Part shown: in pieces, positions 16,253-26,038 of the stretch
Layout: each line of letters begins with the position of its first letter
Position numbering within the stretch: the first letter of the stretch is position 1
NCBI RefSeq assembly: GCF_003003995.1
Contig: NZ_PVWF01000001.1
Location: forward strand, 1 to 64,000
Source: Pleurocapsa sp. CCALA 161
Lineage (GTDB): Bacteria > Cyanobacteriota > Cyanobacteriia > Cyanobacteriales > Xenococcaceae
Reading direction: 5' to 3'
Length of the DNA: 64,000 nt
Position numbers and translations under genes: made by a program
The notes under the pieces: model-generated
Told to the model about the DNA's origin: nothing
Database searches by the model: none
Seen by the model: only the letters and a program-made list of their open reading frames with translations

Positions 16253-19200
16253 ATGAAACGGATCGTCTTGATTGCGGGATTTGAATCTTTTAACGCCAAC
16301 CTGTATCGTCAGGCTGCATCGATGGCGATGGCGCGTTGTGAGAAATTAGAAATCATGGTTTTTAGCGATCGCGACATCACGACAGACCCTGCTAAGGTAG
16401 AAACTGCGCTACAGTCGGCAGATGTTTTCTTTAGTAGTTTAATCTTTGATTACGATCAAGTTATCTGGTTGCGGGAAAGAGTTAAAGATATTCCCATCAG
16501 GCTAGTATTTGAGTCAGCTTTAGAATTAATGAGTTTGACGCAGTTGGGTAAATTTGTCATTGGGGATAAGCCAAAGGGAATGCCCAAACCAGTTAAATTT
16601 ATTCTCAGTAAGTTTGGTAACGACAAGGAAGAAGATAAGCTGGCTGGCTATATTAGCTTTCTCAAAACAGGGCCTAAATTACTTAAATATATTCCAGGTA
16701 AGAAAGTCCAGGATCTACGTAACTGGCTGATTATTTATGGTTATTGGAACGCAGGGGGGACAGAGAATGTTGCTTCCATGTGTTGGATTTTAGCAGAGAA
16801 ATATCTCGGTTTAACCGTTGGCGAAATTCCTCAACCAATTGAAACCCCCAATATGGGTTTATTACATCCCGAATATCAAGGTTATTTCACCTCACCCCAA
16901 GATTATTTAAATTGGTATCAAAACCACGTAGCCCCAAAGGACTTGTCCCGCTTAGTTGGGGATACCGCTTCGCATAGGGCGTTTCGCGAAACGCCCCTAC
17001 CAGTAATCGGCATATTGTTATATCGCAAACATGTCATTACCAAACAATCTTATATTCCTCAGTTAATTAAACATTTCGCCTCCCAGGGATTAATTCCCCT
17101 ACCGATATTTATCAATGGCGTAGAAGGTCATGTGGCGGTTAGAGATTGGATGACGACGACCTACGAACAGGAACAAAGACAGCAGGGTAATAAAGAAATC
17201 CTGTCTTTAAAAGATGATGCGGCTAAGGTAGATGCGATTGTATCTACCATTGGCTTTCCCCTGGTAGGAGGGCCAGCAGGTTCAATGGCAGCAGGCAGAC
17301 AGGTAGAAGTAGCTAAAAGAATACTAACTGCTAAAAACATACCTTATGTAGTTGCTGCACCACTGCTAATTCAAGATATTCATTCTTGGACTCGTCAAGG
17401 TATTGGCGGTTTACAAAGCGTGGTGCTATATTCCCTGCCCGAATTAGATGGGGCGATCGATACTGTGCCATTAGGTGGTTTAGTAGGAGAAAATATTTAT
17501 CTTGTACCTGAAAGACTATCTCGTCTGACTGGTAGACTCAAAAACTGGATTAGCTTACGGCATACTCCCACACCAACTAGAAAGCTGGCGGTAATTTTAT
17601 ATAACTTCCCTCCTGGTTATGGTGCAACAGGAACAGCAGCATTATTAAATGTCCCCAAGAGTTTACTTAACTTTCTTCAAGCATTAAAAGCCCAAGGTTA
17701 TGACGTAGGAGAATTACCCCAAGACGGAGAAGAAATAATTAAACAGGTCAAAGAAGCCGACGAATCTACTACTCCAGTTAATCAGGTAAATGTTCGTACT
17801 TTAGAAAAATGGTTGGGTTATCTACAAACCCATAGAGTAGAAAAACAATGGCAGTCTCTGACAGGGACAGGACTTAAAACCTACGGGGACGAATTTCAAA
17901 TTGGCGGTATTCAATTTGGTAATGTTTGGATAGGAGTACAACCGCCTTTAGGAATAGCAGGAGATCCTATGCGGTTGATGTTTGAAAAAGATTTAACTCC
18001 CCATCCTCAATACACCGCTTTTTATAAATGGTTGCAAAATGAATATCAAGCGGATGCAGTAGTTCACTTCGGAATGCACGGAACAGTAGAATGGCTACCT
18101 GGTTCGCCTTTAGGTAATACAGGCTATTCTTGGTCGGATATTTTATTAGGGGATATTCCTAACCTCTATATCTATGCAGCCAATAATCCTTCAGAATCTA
18201 TTTTGGCAAAACGTAGGGGTTATGGGGTTTTAGTATCTCATAATGTTCCTCCTTATGGACGCGCTGGTTTATATAAAGAATTAATCGCGCTACGGGAATT
18301 AATTGGGGAATATCGTGAAGATCCAGAAAAGAATACTGCCCTCAGAGACATTATTTGTCAAAAAATCGTTGATGCGGGACTAGAAAAAGACTGTAAGTTT
18401 GCAGAGGGCTTAAAACAGGGTATTGATTTTACGCTGGAGAATGCCAAGCTATTTAGTAAAAATGTGATGAACCAATATTTTGTTCAGGTATATGAATACT
18501 TGCAAGTATTGGAACAACGATTATTTTCTTCTGGGTTGCATGTTTTGGGGCAAAAGCCAACAGAAGAACAGTTAAGGTCATATTTAGAAGCGTATTTTGA
18601 TGGTGGGTTGTCGGAGGATGAGATTGAGGGAATTATCTCGCGCGAAGACAAGGACACGCATTTTGAGGAAGCCTCAAAATCGCGAGATGTCCGCGCAAAG
18701 ACGCAAGTTAGGGGCGGTTCGCGAAGCGAAGCTAGTCCTTTAGGGCGAACCGCCCGTACTGGGGGCGAAAAGCTTTCGCCCGAATTGTCAGAAGCAGTAA
18801 AAATTAGAGATTTGTTGGTACAGAATACCGATGAGATGACCAATCTGTTACGGGGTTTAAATGGTGAATACATACCCCCTGCCCCTGGTGGGGATTTGTT
18901 GCGTGATGGTAGTGGAGTCTTACCAACAGGTCGTAATATTCATGCTTTAGATCCCTATCGAATGCCTTCCCCTGCGGCCTTTGAACGAGGTAAAGAAATT
19001 GCCAGAAAGATTATTCAACAAAATTTAGAGGAGAAAGGGGCTTATCCCGAAACTGTAGCGGTGATGCTGTGGGGATTAGATGCAATTAAAACCAAAGGAG
19101 AGTCTTTGGGTATTTTACTAGAGTTAGTTGGTGCTGAACCCGTTAAAGAAGGTACGGGAAGAATTGTCCGCTACGAATTAAAGCCTGTTGCAGAAGTAGG

Positions 19201-20101
19201 ACATCCTCGCATTGATGTATTAGCTAACCTATCGGGTATCTTCCGCGATACCTTTGTCAATATTATTGAGTTACTAGACGATTTATTTAGAAGGGCAGCA
19301 GAAGCGGAGGAAACAGAAGAAAACAACTATATTCGTAAGCATTGTTTAGCAATAGAAGCTCAAGGCGTAGAAAATGCCAGTGCCAGGCTTTTTTCTAACC
19401 CTGCGGGGGATTTTGGATCTTTAGTTAACGATCGCGTAGTAGATAGTAACTGGGAATCTAGTGATGAACTTGCCGATACTTGGAAAAACCGCAATGTCTT
19501 TAGTTATGGACGCAAAGATAAAGGACAGGCTAGACCTGAAATACTGACTCAGTTATTAGAGACAAGCAGTCAAATTATTCAGGAAATAGATTCCGTAGAA
19601 TATGGTTTAACCGATATTCAAGAATATTATGGCAACACTGGCGGATTAAAACTAGCAGCGGAGAAACAAAGTGGTAAAGAAGTAGAAGCATCCTTTGTGG
19701 AAAGTTTTTCTAAAGATACTAATCCCCGCAAGTTAAAAGATCTACTCCGCATGGAATATCGCACCAAGTTGCTCAATCCCAAATGGGCAGCAGCAATGGC
19801 AGATCAAGGTTCTGGTGGTGCATATGAAATCTCCCAACGGATGACAGCGCTAATCGGCTGGGGTGGTACAGCGAATTTTAAAGATGACTGGGTATATGAC
19901 CAAGCAGTTGATACTTATGCCTTAGATGCAGAAATGGCAAATAAACTAAGGGAAGCCAATCCTGAAGCCTTCCGTAATATTGTCGCACGAGCGATCGAAG
20001 CTCAAGGAAGGGGTTTATGGAATGCGGATGAGGAGAAATTGGAGAAGTTACGGGAGTTGTATGAGTCTACTGAGGATGAATTAGAAGGGGTTACTGTTTA
20101 A
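16253..20101 (+). CDS. cobN: CobN-type cobaltochelatase / ChlH-like large subunit
   Basis: 1,282 residues. Large porphyrin/corrin-binding subunit of the class I chelatase family, which works with AAA+ partners (ChlI/ChlD or CobS/CobT, none nearby). Clear homology to ChlH runs along the whole length: HFGMHGTVEWLPG near residue 604, [38 protein letters not shown], and the C-terminal MTALIGWGGTANF region. It differs from the ChlH at 26911 in the EWLPG motif and length, which fit the cyanobacterial CobN branch. Cobalt insertion for B12 is more likely than a second Mg chelatase, and cobH in the window agrees. Two in-frame inserts made of palindromic repeats (16941-17000 and 18640-18785) give polar, low-complexity segments. 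Mg chelatase paralogue remains the alternative. Confidence 0.8.
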   Translation: MKRIVLIAGFESFNANLYRQAASMAMARCEKLEIMVFSDRDITTDPAKVETALQSADVFFSSLIFDYDQVIWLRERVKDIPIRLVFESALELMSLTQLGKFVIGDKPKGMPKPVKFILSKFGNDKEEDKLAGYISFLKTGPKLLKYIPGKKVQDLRNWLIIYGYWNAGGTENVASMCWILAEKYLGLTVGEIPQPIETPNMGLLHPEYQGYFTSPQDYLNWYQNHVAPKDLSRLVGDTASHRAFRETPLPVIGILLYRKHVITKQSYIPQLIKHFASQGLIPLPIFINGVEGHVAVRDWMTTTYEQEQRQQGNKEILSLKDDAAKVDAIVSTIGFPLVGGPAGSMAAGRQVEVAKRILTAKNIPYVVAAPLLIQDIHSWTRQGIGGLQSVVLYSLPELDGAIDTVPLGGLVGENIYLVPERLSRLTGRLKNWISLRHTPTPTRKLAVILYNFPPGYGATGTAALLNVPKSLLNFLQALKAQGYDVGELPQDGEEIIKQVKEADESTTPVNQVNVRTLEKWLGYLQTHRVEKQWQSLTGTGLKTYGDEFQIGGIQFGNVWIGVQPPLGIAGDPMRLMFEKDLTPHPQYTAFYKWLQNEYQADAVVHFGMHGTVEWLPGSPLGNTGYSWSDILLGDIPNLYIYAANNPSESILAKRRGYGVLVSHNVPPYGRAGLYKELIALRELIGEYREDPEKNTALRDIICQKIVDAGLEKDCKFAEGLKQGIDFTLENAKLFSKNVMNQYFVQVYEYLQVLEQRLFSSGLHVLGQKPTEEQLRSYLEAYFDGGLSEDEIEGIISREDKDTHFEEASKSRDVRAKTQVRGGSRSEASPLGRTARTGGEKLSPELSEAVKIRDLLVQNTDEMTNLLRGLNGEYIPPAPGGDLLRDGSGVLPTGRNIHALDPYRMPSPAAFERGKEIARKIIQQNLEEKGAYPETVAVMLWGLDAIKTKGESLGILLELVGAEPVKEGTGRIVRYELKPVAEVGHPRIDVLANLSGIFRDTFVNIIELLDDLFRRAAEAEETEENNYIRKHCLAIEAQGVENASARLFSNPAGDFGSLVNDRVVDSNWESSDELADTWKNRNVFSYGRKDKGQARPEILTQLLETSSQIIQEIDSVEYGLTDIQEYYGNTGGLKLAAEKQSGKEVEASFVESFSKDTNPRKLKDLLRMEYRTKLLNPKWAAAMADQGSGGAYEISQRMTALIGWGGTANFKDDWVYDQAVDTYALDAEMANKLREANPEAFRNIVARAIEAQGRGLWNADEEKLEKLRELYESTEDELEGVTV
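16977..16996. repeat. perfect 20-bp palindrome inside cobN
   Basis: GGGCGTTTCGCGAAACGCCC is its own reverse complement. It lies in a segment (about 16941-17000) coding for LVGDTASHRAFRETPLP, which interrupts an otherwise conserved stretch before VIGILLYRKHVIT. A flanking CCCCAA...TTGGGG pair lies just upstream. This looks like a small mobile palindrome read through in frame. Confidence 0.7.
18640..18785. repeat. cluster of three hairpins inserted in frame in cobN
   Basis: Three perfect inverted repeats follow each other: ATTTTGAGG/CCTCAAAAT (from 18659), GGGCGGTTCGC/GCGAACCGCCC (18713-18763) and GGGCGAAA/TTTCGCCC (about 18763-18782). They code for about 48 polar residues (near 797-845) with no counterpart in the ChlH paralogue. 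The length keeps the frame open. The middle repeat contains GCTAGTCCTTTAGGG, also found inverted near 41518. Confidence 0.8.
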
Positions 20102-20230
20102 TTGACAATAAATCATCAATAAATAATTTTAAGTTAGTAGTGTTTTTTTGTTATTATTTTTTGGGAAAGCTTGATAGAGTAAAAACAAAACATACTCTGT
20201 AAAATTTTGGTATAGATATTTAAAATACAA

Positions 20231-21676
20231 ATGATATTTAAAACATCTCAAACAGAAAAAGAAATTTATAATTTAAGTAATAATTATTTAGCAAGAATAC
20301 AAGACTTAGATATAAAATTAGCTGATTATTATTCTAATAAAATCAAAGTTGAGACAAAGTTAAATAGAAAAATTGTCAGTTTTCAAGCAAATAAGAATAT
20401 TAACTACTATAGGTGGTATAAGTATAAAGAGGCATTTTCTGAAGATTTAACTCAGTATTTAGCTAATGAATATTGTCAAAATAAAGGGAAAATATTAGAT
20501 CCTTTTGCAGGAGTGGGAACAACTCTATTTTCTTGTTCTAAATTAGGTTTTAATACTGAAGGGATAGAAGTTTTACCTATAGGTCAGTATGTTATTGAAG
20601 CTAATATTATTGCTAGAAATATAAATAGTCAAGATGTTATTAATAGATTAAAGTTTTGGAAAATTCAAAAAATATGGAATTTCAAAGGAGATATTAAAGA
20701 ATTTGGAATTATCCCTATTACTGAAGGAGCTTATCCAAAAGATACAGAGTACAAAATCAAAAGATATTTAGCAGAATTAGAGTTAGAAGAACCAATACCA
20801 AGAAAAATTTTATTTTTTGCTCTATTGTGTATTTTAGAGTCAGTTAGTTTTACTCGAAAAGATGGTCAGTATCTTCGCTGGGATTGTCGCTCAGGAAGAA
20901 GACCAGAGAAAAATACTTTTAATAAAGGTAAAATACTTTCTTTTGACGAAGCAATAATAAATAAGTTTGATGAATTTATTCAAGATATTTTTGTTGGAGA
21001 TAGTAATGAAGATATTTTTTCTTATCTAGAAAATAAGCACAAGCGAGGTAAAATTAATATATTTAAAGATTCTTGTTTGAATATATTACCCGATCTTAAA
21101 ACTCAAAGCTATGCAGGAATTATTACATCTCCTCCCTATTGCAATCGTTACGATTATACTAGAACTTATGCGCTAGAACACGCTTTATTGGATATAGATA
21201 ATAATGAGTTATCCTTATTACGTCAAGCAATGTTAAGTTGTACAGTTGAAAATAAGAGAAAAGATTTGCTCTCTTTAAATAATAATTGGAACAAAGCTAT
21301 AAACATTTGTGATAATCTTAATTTGCTTCAAGAAATTATTGATTACCTAGACTACAAAAAAGAACAAAAAGAATTGAATAATAGAGGGATCGTCAGAATG
21401 GTAAAAAACTATTTTTACGAAATGGCTTGTGTAATTCAGGAATGCTATCGCATTTTAGAAAAAGATAGCTTTATGTGTATGGTCAACGATAATGTTAGAT
21501 ATGCTGGTGCTTCTATTTCTGTAGATTTAATTCTTTCTAAAATAGCTGAAGATATTGGTTTTACAATAGAAAATATACTTGTTCTTCCAAAAGGAAAAGG
21601 TAATAGCTCACAACAAATGGGAAAACATGGCAGAATTTCTTTGAGAAAATGTATATATATCTGGAAGAAAGAATAG
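20231..21676 (+). CDS. DNA methyltransferase of an AvaI-like R-M system
   Basis: 481 residues. SAM-binding motif DPFAGVGTT near residue 93 and catalytic motif TSPPYCNRYDY near 297 mark an amino-methyltransferase (N4-cytosine or N6-adenine; the SPPY form favours N4-cytosine). A long variable region of about 200 residues between them should hold target recognition. The stop TAG is immediately followed by the ATG of the restriction gene, so the two are translationally coupled. The gene is AT-rich compared with neighbours and lacks HIP1 sites, signs of horizontal gain. From the partner's family the expected site is CYCGRG; this is inference. The methylase looks intact. Confidence 0.88.
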   Translation: MIFKTSQTEKEIYNLSNNYLARIQDLDIKLADYYSNKIKVETKLNRKIVSFQANKNINYYRWYKYKEAFSEDLTQYLANEYCQNKGKILDPFAGVGTTLFSCSKLGFNTEGIEVLPIGQYVIEANIIARNINSQDVINRLKFWKIQKIWNFKGDIKEFGIIPITEGAYPKDTEYKIKRYLAELELEEPIPRKILFFALLCILESVSFTRKDGQYLRWDCRSGRRPEKNTFNKGKILSFDEAIINKFDEFIQDIFVGDSNEDIFSYLENKHKRGKINIFKDSCLNILPDLKTQSYAGIITSPPYCNRYDYTRTYALEHALLDIDNNELSLLRQAMLSCTVENKRKDLLSLNNNWNKAINICDNLNLLQEIIDYLDYKKEQKELNNRGIVRMVKNYFYEMACVIQECYRILEKDSFMCMVNDNVRYAGASISVDLILSKIAEDIGFTIENILVLPKGKGNSSQQMGKHGRISLRKCIYIWKKE

Positions 21677-22636
21677 ATGCCTTATCAACAACACCTTGAA
21701 TCTTATGAATCACTAATAACACCCTATGAAGAAACAAGAGCAGGGTTTATTGCATTAGCTTTAGAAAAGAATAGAAAAGCTACACCATTTGTTGAAGAAG
21801 CAAAGGCACTTAAAATAATTGCTCAACAAACTAAAACACCAAGAGAACTATTAAATATAAAAAATATACAATCATCTTTACTTACAGCTTCTGCTATTTC
21901 AAACAAAGCAAAGAAATATCTTCGATAAGAAGATAGAAAAGAAGCTATTTTAGGTTTAATTGAAAACTTTCTCGAACCATCAGGAAAAGATTTTATTGAT
22001 GAGCTAGTTTATAGATTTTTATTAACAAAAGGAGATTCTCTTGGTGGAAGTATGAGAAACATTGGAGGTCTTTTGGGAGAATGGAAACTAACTAGAGTAT
22101 TAATATCTACTCTTTCAGTTTATGGTCAAGAATTAGAATATCTTGATATTAATCATAAAAAATGGCTTAAAGCTAGTAATGAGCCAGATTTAGAGAAAAA
22201 AGTAAAAGGACTACATTGGAAAATGGAAGGTCAAGATCGGACTCTTGTGTATAATCTAACTGTGCCTATGGTTAGAAAAAATGTTGATTTAAATTTATTT
22301 AACTGTGTACCTGAAGAAATTATTTTTGGCAACAATAAAAAATCTGTACATTACCAGTCTGAAAAATATATTGCTTTGGGTGAACTAAAAGGAGGGATAG
22401 ATCCAGCAGGTGCTGACGAACATTGGAAAACAGCAAATTCTGCTTTACAAAGAATTAGAGTTGGTTTTTCTAGTAAAAATTGCCAACCATTTACATTTTT
22501 TGTTGGTGCTGCAATTGAAAAAGCAATGGCACAGGAAATATACCAACAGCTAGAAAATAAACTTTTAACAAATGCATCTAACCTTACTAATGAAAAGCAA
22601 GTAGTATCATTATGTAGTTGGTTAATTACTCTCTAA
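21677..22636 (+). pseudogene. AvaI/BsoBI-type restriction endonuclease with in-frame stop
   Basis: One reading frame of 320 codons is interrupted only by a TAA at 21926-21928 (codon 84). Sequence on both sides is in the same frame and of family type: N-terminus MPYQQHLESYESLI, then GFIALALEKNRKATPF, after the stop IENFLEPSGKDF, GDSLGGSMRN, and the catalytic segment LGELKGGIDPAGADEHWKTA with the E-x-K pair and a nearby histidine. I recognise the AvaI/BsoBI family, which cuts CYCGRG. A single base change would restore it, so inactivation is recent or the stop is read through. An ATG at 22052 could start the 194-residue C-terminal part alone, but this would lack the N-terminal domain. The methylase upstream is intact. 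Confidence 0.8.
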
Positions 22637-22654
22637 CAAAAAATCTAATCTTAT

Positions 22655-22735
22655 TTTTTAGATGTGGTGACGGTGAAAAATTTACGAGATATCAATCCTA
22701 AAGCCTTCCGTAATATTGTAAGACGAGCGATCTAA
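22655..22735 (+). pseudogene. remnant of a third ChlH/CobN C-terminus
   Basis: 27 codons ending in TAA read LDVVTVKNLRDINPKAF and then RNIVRRAI. They align without gaps with the CobN-like protein (LDAEMANKLREANPEAF, RNIVARAI), with 38 of 45 bases identical between 22691-22735 and 19954-19998. It lies 18 bases after the restriction gene. It shows that a chelatase 3' segment once continued here, so the R-M pair may have entered beside or within a duplicated chelatase gene. Confidence 0.75.
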
Positions 22736-22744
22736 TATGATTAA

Positions 22745-22880
22745 TATCTAAAATTTTATACTTTTGATGAGAAAGTAAAATACAATGGCTTCTCTGTCTA
22801 ACTTGATAGTATTTACTCTGTTTATTAATTCTCTCTAAGAGTCTAATCGTATCTTTACCTAAGCCTTTAATGTATCTCAT
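22745..22880 (-). mobile_element. IS630-type transposase remnant (N-terminus)
   Basis: The start MRYIKGLGKDTIRLLERI and the stretch QVRQRSHCILLSHQKYKI match the N-terminal helix-turn-helix part of IS630-family transposases. After about 45 residues the similarity ends at the chelatase remnant. The DDE domain is missing. Confidence 0.65.
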
Positions 22881-23181
22881 TTACCAATCTATTCTTTTTT
22901 CTTAGTAACTGCGAGGGCTACATTTGTTGTCGGCGATCGCAATTTAAACTTTCTCAACTCCATTTTCTCAAATTTTATTTAATATATACAAATAATTTTG
23001 CCTACTTACTTATTTGGTTTGGAATAAAGCTAGTTTAAGGCATCCAAGAATAGTGTATGCAAGGGATCATTTATTAGAAATTTTATAATTGCCAAATTGT
23101 GATGGTATTCACTCTCAAAGTGAATCAATTCATATCGCGTTTTCAATGCCTGGTAATCTTTAAAAGCGATCGCAATTTCTT
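22881..23181. other. gap with a small hairpin
   Basis: No gene seen. ATTCACT/AGTGAAT (23107-23125, loop CTCAA) forms a 7-bp hairpin without T-run. The base composition is AT-rich, as in the R-M region to the left, so this may still be part of the acquired segment. Confidence 0.45.
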
Positions 23182-23472
23182 TTAAATTACAGTTTGGTAA
23201 TGTTCAACAGTGGGAAAAGGAGCGTAAAAATGATGCAGTAGTTTTTTCCAAGTTTGATATTCAGCAGACTGTCTAAAACCGACGGTATGATCTTCAATAG
23301 TTTGCCAGTTAACCAATAATAAATATTGATTTTCTATCTCTAAGCACTTTTGGAGATCGTGAGAGAGATATCCATTCATTGAGGCAATAATCTGGGAAGC
23401 TTTCACAAAAGCAGTCTCAAATTCCTGATTCATACCTGGCTTGATGTTTAAGACTGCTACTTCTAAAATCAT
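23182..23472 (-). CDS. antibiotic biosynthesis monooxygenase (ABM) domain protein
   Basis: 96 residues of the dimeric alpha+beta ABM/YgiN fold: strand MILEVAVLNIKPG, helix NQEFETAFVKASQIIAS, then QKCLEIENQYLLLVNWQTIEDH, and a final helix FRQSAEYQTWKKLLHHFY with the common conserved H/W residues. Members include small quinol or heme-related oxygenases and many of unknown substrate. It stands 33 bases downstream of the beta-helix gene on the same strand; co-transcription is possible. Confidence 0.85.
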   Translation of the reverse strand: MILEVAVLNIKPGMNQEFETAFVKASQIIASMNGYLSHDLQKCLEIENQYLLLVNWQTIEDHTVGFRQSAEYQTWKKLLHHFYAPFPTVEHYQTVI

Positions 23473-23505
23473 AGTTTAATCTGACAATACAAAAATACAA
23501 ACCAT

Positions 23506-24537
23506 TTAGACACCGCCAGTAGTATCACCACCAAAAGTACCGCCTGTATAAAAATCATCCTCAAATAGAGAAAAGTCTGCCGCAGCAGGATCTTCAGTTA
23601 TGGCAACTAGGGTTTCTAGTTTCTCATTTGCCCAATAGTCTGTGGAATTAATCTCCATGCTAGAGAAGTCGTTATTATCTCCTAGTTCCATAGTTCTAGT
23701 CGTGAATTCTGTAGCGTCAAATGCTAAGAAATCTTTAGTTGACGTGACGATGTTGTTGTCGACAATTGACTTGTAGCTTTTTTCATTATAAATCCCTGCT
23801 ACCCCAACATTTTTATTATAATCAGGGGCTAAAAAGTCTTCTCCTACTCCTCTAATCTCATTGCCATCAATAGTGGTGTTGCTCGTAAGATCATTCCAAA
23901 TATTAAAAGCATTAACATAAGAAATTTTGTTATCACTAACAGTGACAGCGTTGGTATTGAAAAGCTTGATTCCAGCAGCGTCGAAGCTTTGAGAATGTTC
24001 TGCGTCAAGATTGATATCTTCTAGAGTAAGTCCACTAACTATTCCCCCATCAGTATCAGTAACACTAACTCCTTTACGACCAATATTAGATATTTCTGAA
24101 TCCAGTACCTTAAATCCATCCGCTCCAGCTAGACTGATAGCAATATTGTTTTGACCATCTCTAATTGGGTTTTCAATCCCGATATTATGGATATCAAGAT
24201 TTTTTAAGGTAACATCACTTGCCTGCTTAACATTAATACCGTTGTTGCCGTTAGTTATAATTACATCTTGAATAGTTGTACCGCTTCCGTTTGAGTTGAT
24301 GGTGAGAATAGCATCGGTTGCGCCCTTCCCTTTGATAATTGATTTTCCTCTGATCCCATCAATGGTAATGTCCTTGTTGATGTGAATTCCAGATGTATTG
24401 TAGGTCCTTCTTCCGAGTATAACGGTATCACCATCATTAGCAGCGGCGATCGCTTTATCCAAATTCCCAGCAAAATCTTTGTCTACATAAAAAACTTTAC
24501 TCGTTTTTTCAGCAGAAGTATTATTTGAGTTATCCAT
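23506..24537 (-). CDS. right-handed parallel beta-helix protein
   Basis: 343 residues. From about residue 25 to 270 there are recurring turns of 22-25 residues with the pattern I-x-x-N or V-x-D-x-x-I typical of pectate-lyase-like beta helices (GTTIQDVIITNGNNGI, VTLKNLDIHNIG, DGFKVLDSEISNIG). No N-terminal signal peptide is visible and the start MDNSNNTSAEKT is polar, so export would need another route. The C-terminal 40 residues are acidic, with a glycine-rich end (TGGTFGGDTTGG) that could be a type I secretion-like tail. No catalytic carbohydrate-lyase residues are evident. It may bind a polysaccharide; the role is unknown. Confidence 0.8.
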   Translation of the reverse strand: MDNSNNTSAEKTSKVFYVDKDFAGNLDKAIAAANDGDTVILGRRTYNTSGIHINKDITIDGIRGKSIIKGKGATDAILTINSNGSGTTIQDVIITNGNNGINVKQASDVTLKNLDIHNIGIENPIRDGQNNIAISLAGADGFKVLDSEISNIGRKGVSVTDTDGGIVSGLTLEDINLDAEHSQSFDAAGIKLFNTNAVTVSDNKISYVNAFNIWNDLTSNTTIDGNEIRGVGEDFLAPDYNKNVGVAGIYNEKSYKSIVDNNIVTSTKDFLAFDATEFTTRTMELGDNNDFSSMEINSTDYWANEKLETLVAITEDPAAADFSLFEDDFYTGGTFGGDTTGGV

Positions 24538-24812
24538 ACAAATGTCTATAAATTTTATATAAGGTTAAAACAGAAAGAATTAAGCTAATGTTGAGGACAA
24601 ACCGTTGATTTAATCAAACAAGATGACGATCTCTCCTCCCTAAACTATTTTATTGCCCCTTCCTGCCGAGCGTCACCTAACCTAGAGGAAGATAATTTAT
24701 GGTGAGCCTGTTAACCTTATTCCAGATGGCTTGATTATAGGAGGACTTAAACTCTTATTCTGTGAAGATTGTGTGTCTAAACTGTAAAGTTTAAAGATCA
24801 ATAATTATCTAA

Positions 24813-25283
24813 TTATCCTCGTAGATAAGCTACGATCGCTACTAACAATAAACATCCAATAAAAGTAAAGCCTAACAATACCAAAACAAAAACTTCTCCC
24901 GCAGAAAGTGGGCGATCAGTAGGATCTAGATAAGCCGTCCGAGAAGAGTGAGAATCTTGATTAGATGCCGATTTAGACCAGCTTGGCGCTTGAATTACAT
25001 TCAGACGTGAATAACCGATTTTCAAGTCGTAGAGCGATCGCTGATCGGGACTACTCAAGACAGCATAAGCCTCATTCAGTTTTTGAAACTCATTTATGGC
25101 AACCTGAGGAGGTAATTGGGTCGTGTCAGGATGATATTTTTTACTTAGTTGACGATAACTACGACGGATTGCAATATTCGACGCAGAAGGATGTAGCCCC
25201 ATCAAACCATAATAAGTATTGATTAAAGTTACCTGGGGTGGCAGTGTTGCCGATGTTTGTCGCGAAGAATTGCTGTTAACCAT
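24813..25283 (-). CDS. membrane-anchored J-domain protein
   Basis: 156 residues. A J-domain occupies residues about 23-90: YYGLMGLHPSASNIAIRRSY, the HPD tripeptide in KKYHPDTTQ, and AINEFQKLNEAYAVLSSPDQRSLYD. A polar linker follows, then one transmembrane helix near 132-153 (VFVLVLLGFTFIGCLLLVAI). It is thus a tail-anchored co-chaperone that recruits DnaK to a membrane, perhaps the thylakoid. No zinc-finger or client-binding domain is present. It is divergent from psaC, 249 bases away. An Hsp70-like gene lies at 48066 but is not linked. Confidence 0.9.
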   Translation of the reverse strand: MVNSNSSRQTSATLPPQVTLINTYYGLMGLHPSASNIAIRRSYRQLSKKYHPDTTQLPPQVAINEFQKLNEAYAVLSSPDQRSLYDLKIGYSRLNVIQAPSWSKSASNQDSHSSRTAYLDPTDRPLSAGEVFVLVLLGFTFIGCLLLVAIVAYLRG

Positions 25284-25481
25284 TGTTTGGTGATGACATA
25301 GGCTTTCTTTATTATGTAGCTAACTTTGAGTGTCAAATCAAGCTGTAGTTAGTATTTACCTTAAGAAATATGAAGCATAATCAACAAATCGGTCTATATT
25401 TCGTGGTGCTTGTAACAGAATTTAAAGTTATCTCGTCTTTAGTCGAGGGACAATAGGCGCATAGGGTAAACTATCCCTTGA

Positions 25482-25778
<297 letters not shown>

Positions 25779-26038
25779 GACCAAATCTAATCTTAAATTG
25801 CGGTTTTAACCAAAATTTATTTAATGAAACACCTTTTATGTCGTTTGACTTTGATAATTGCGTTGTTAAGCATCGTGATTTGTTAAGTTGGACGACATTT
25901 TCTCTGAGTGCGATTCGAGGGCTAAGCGCAGCTTAATCGCCCTAAATTTTAACTTCTACAAATGCGATCGCCTTTCTCTTCTACTTATATCAATTCAAGC
26001 GCATTACCCTTAAACTTACACGAATGCTATTAATATAA

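Noticed and set aside
18484-18873. Long minus-strand frame inside the CobN-like gene
   Set aside because: It is antisense to conserved coding sequence and exists because of the GC-rich repeat insert; no start context or family match.
22052-22636. Independent 194-residue gene
   Set aside because: It is in the same frame as 21677-21925 and continues the AvaI/BsoBI family sequence across the TAA, so it is the rest of one broken gene.
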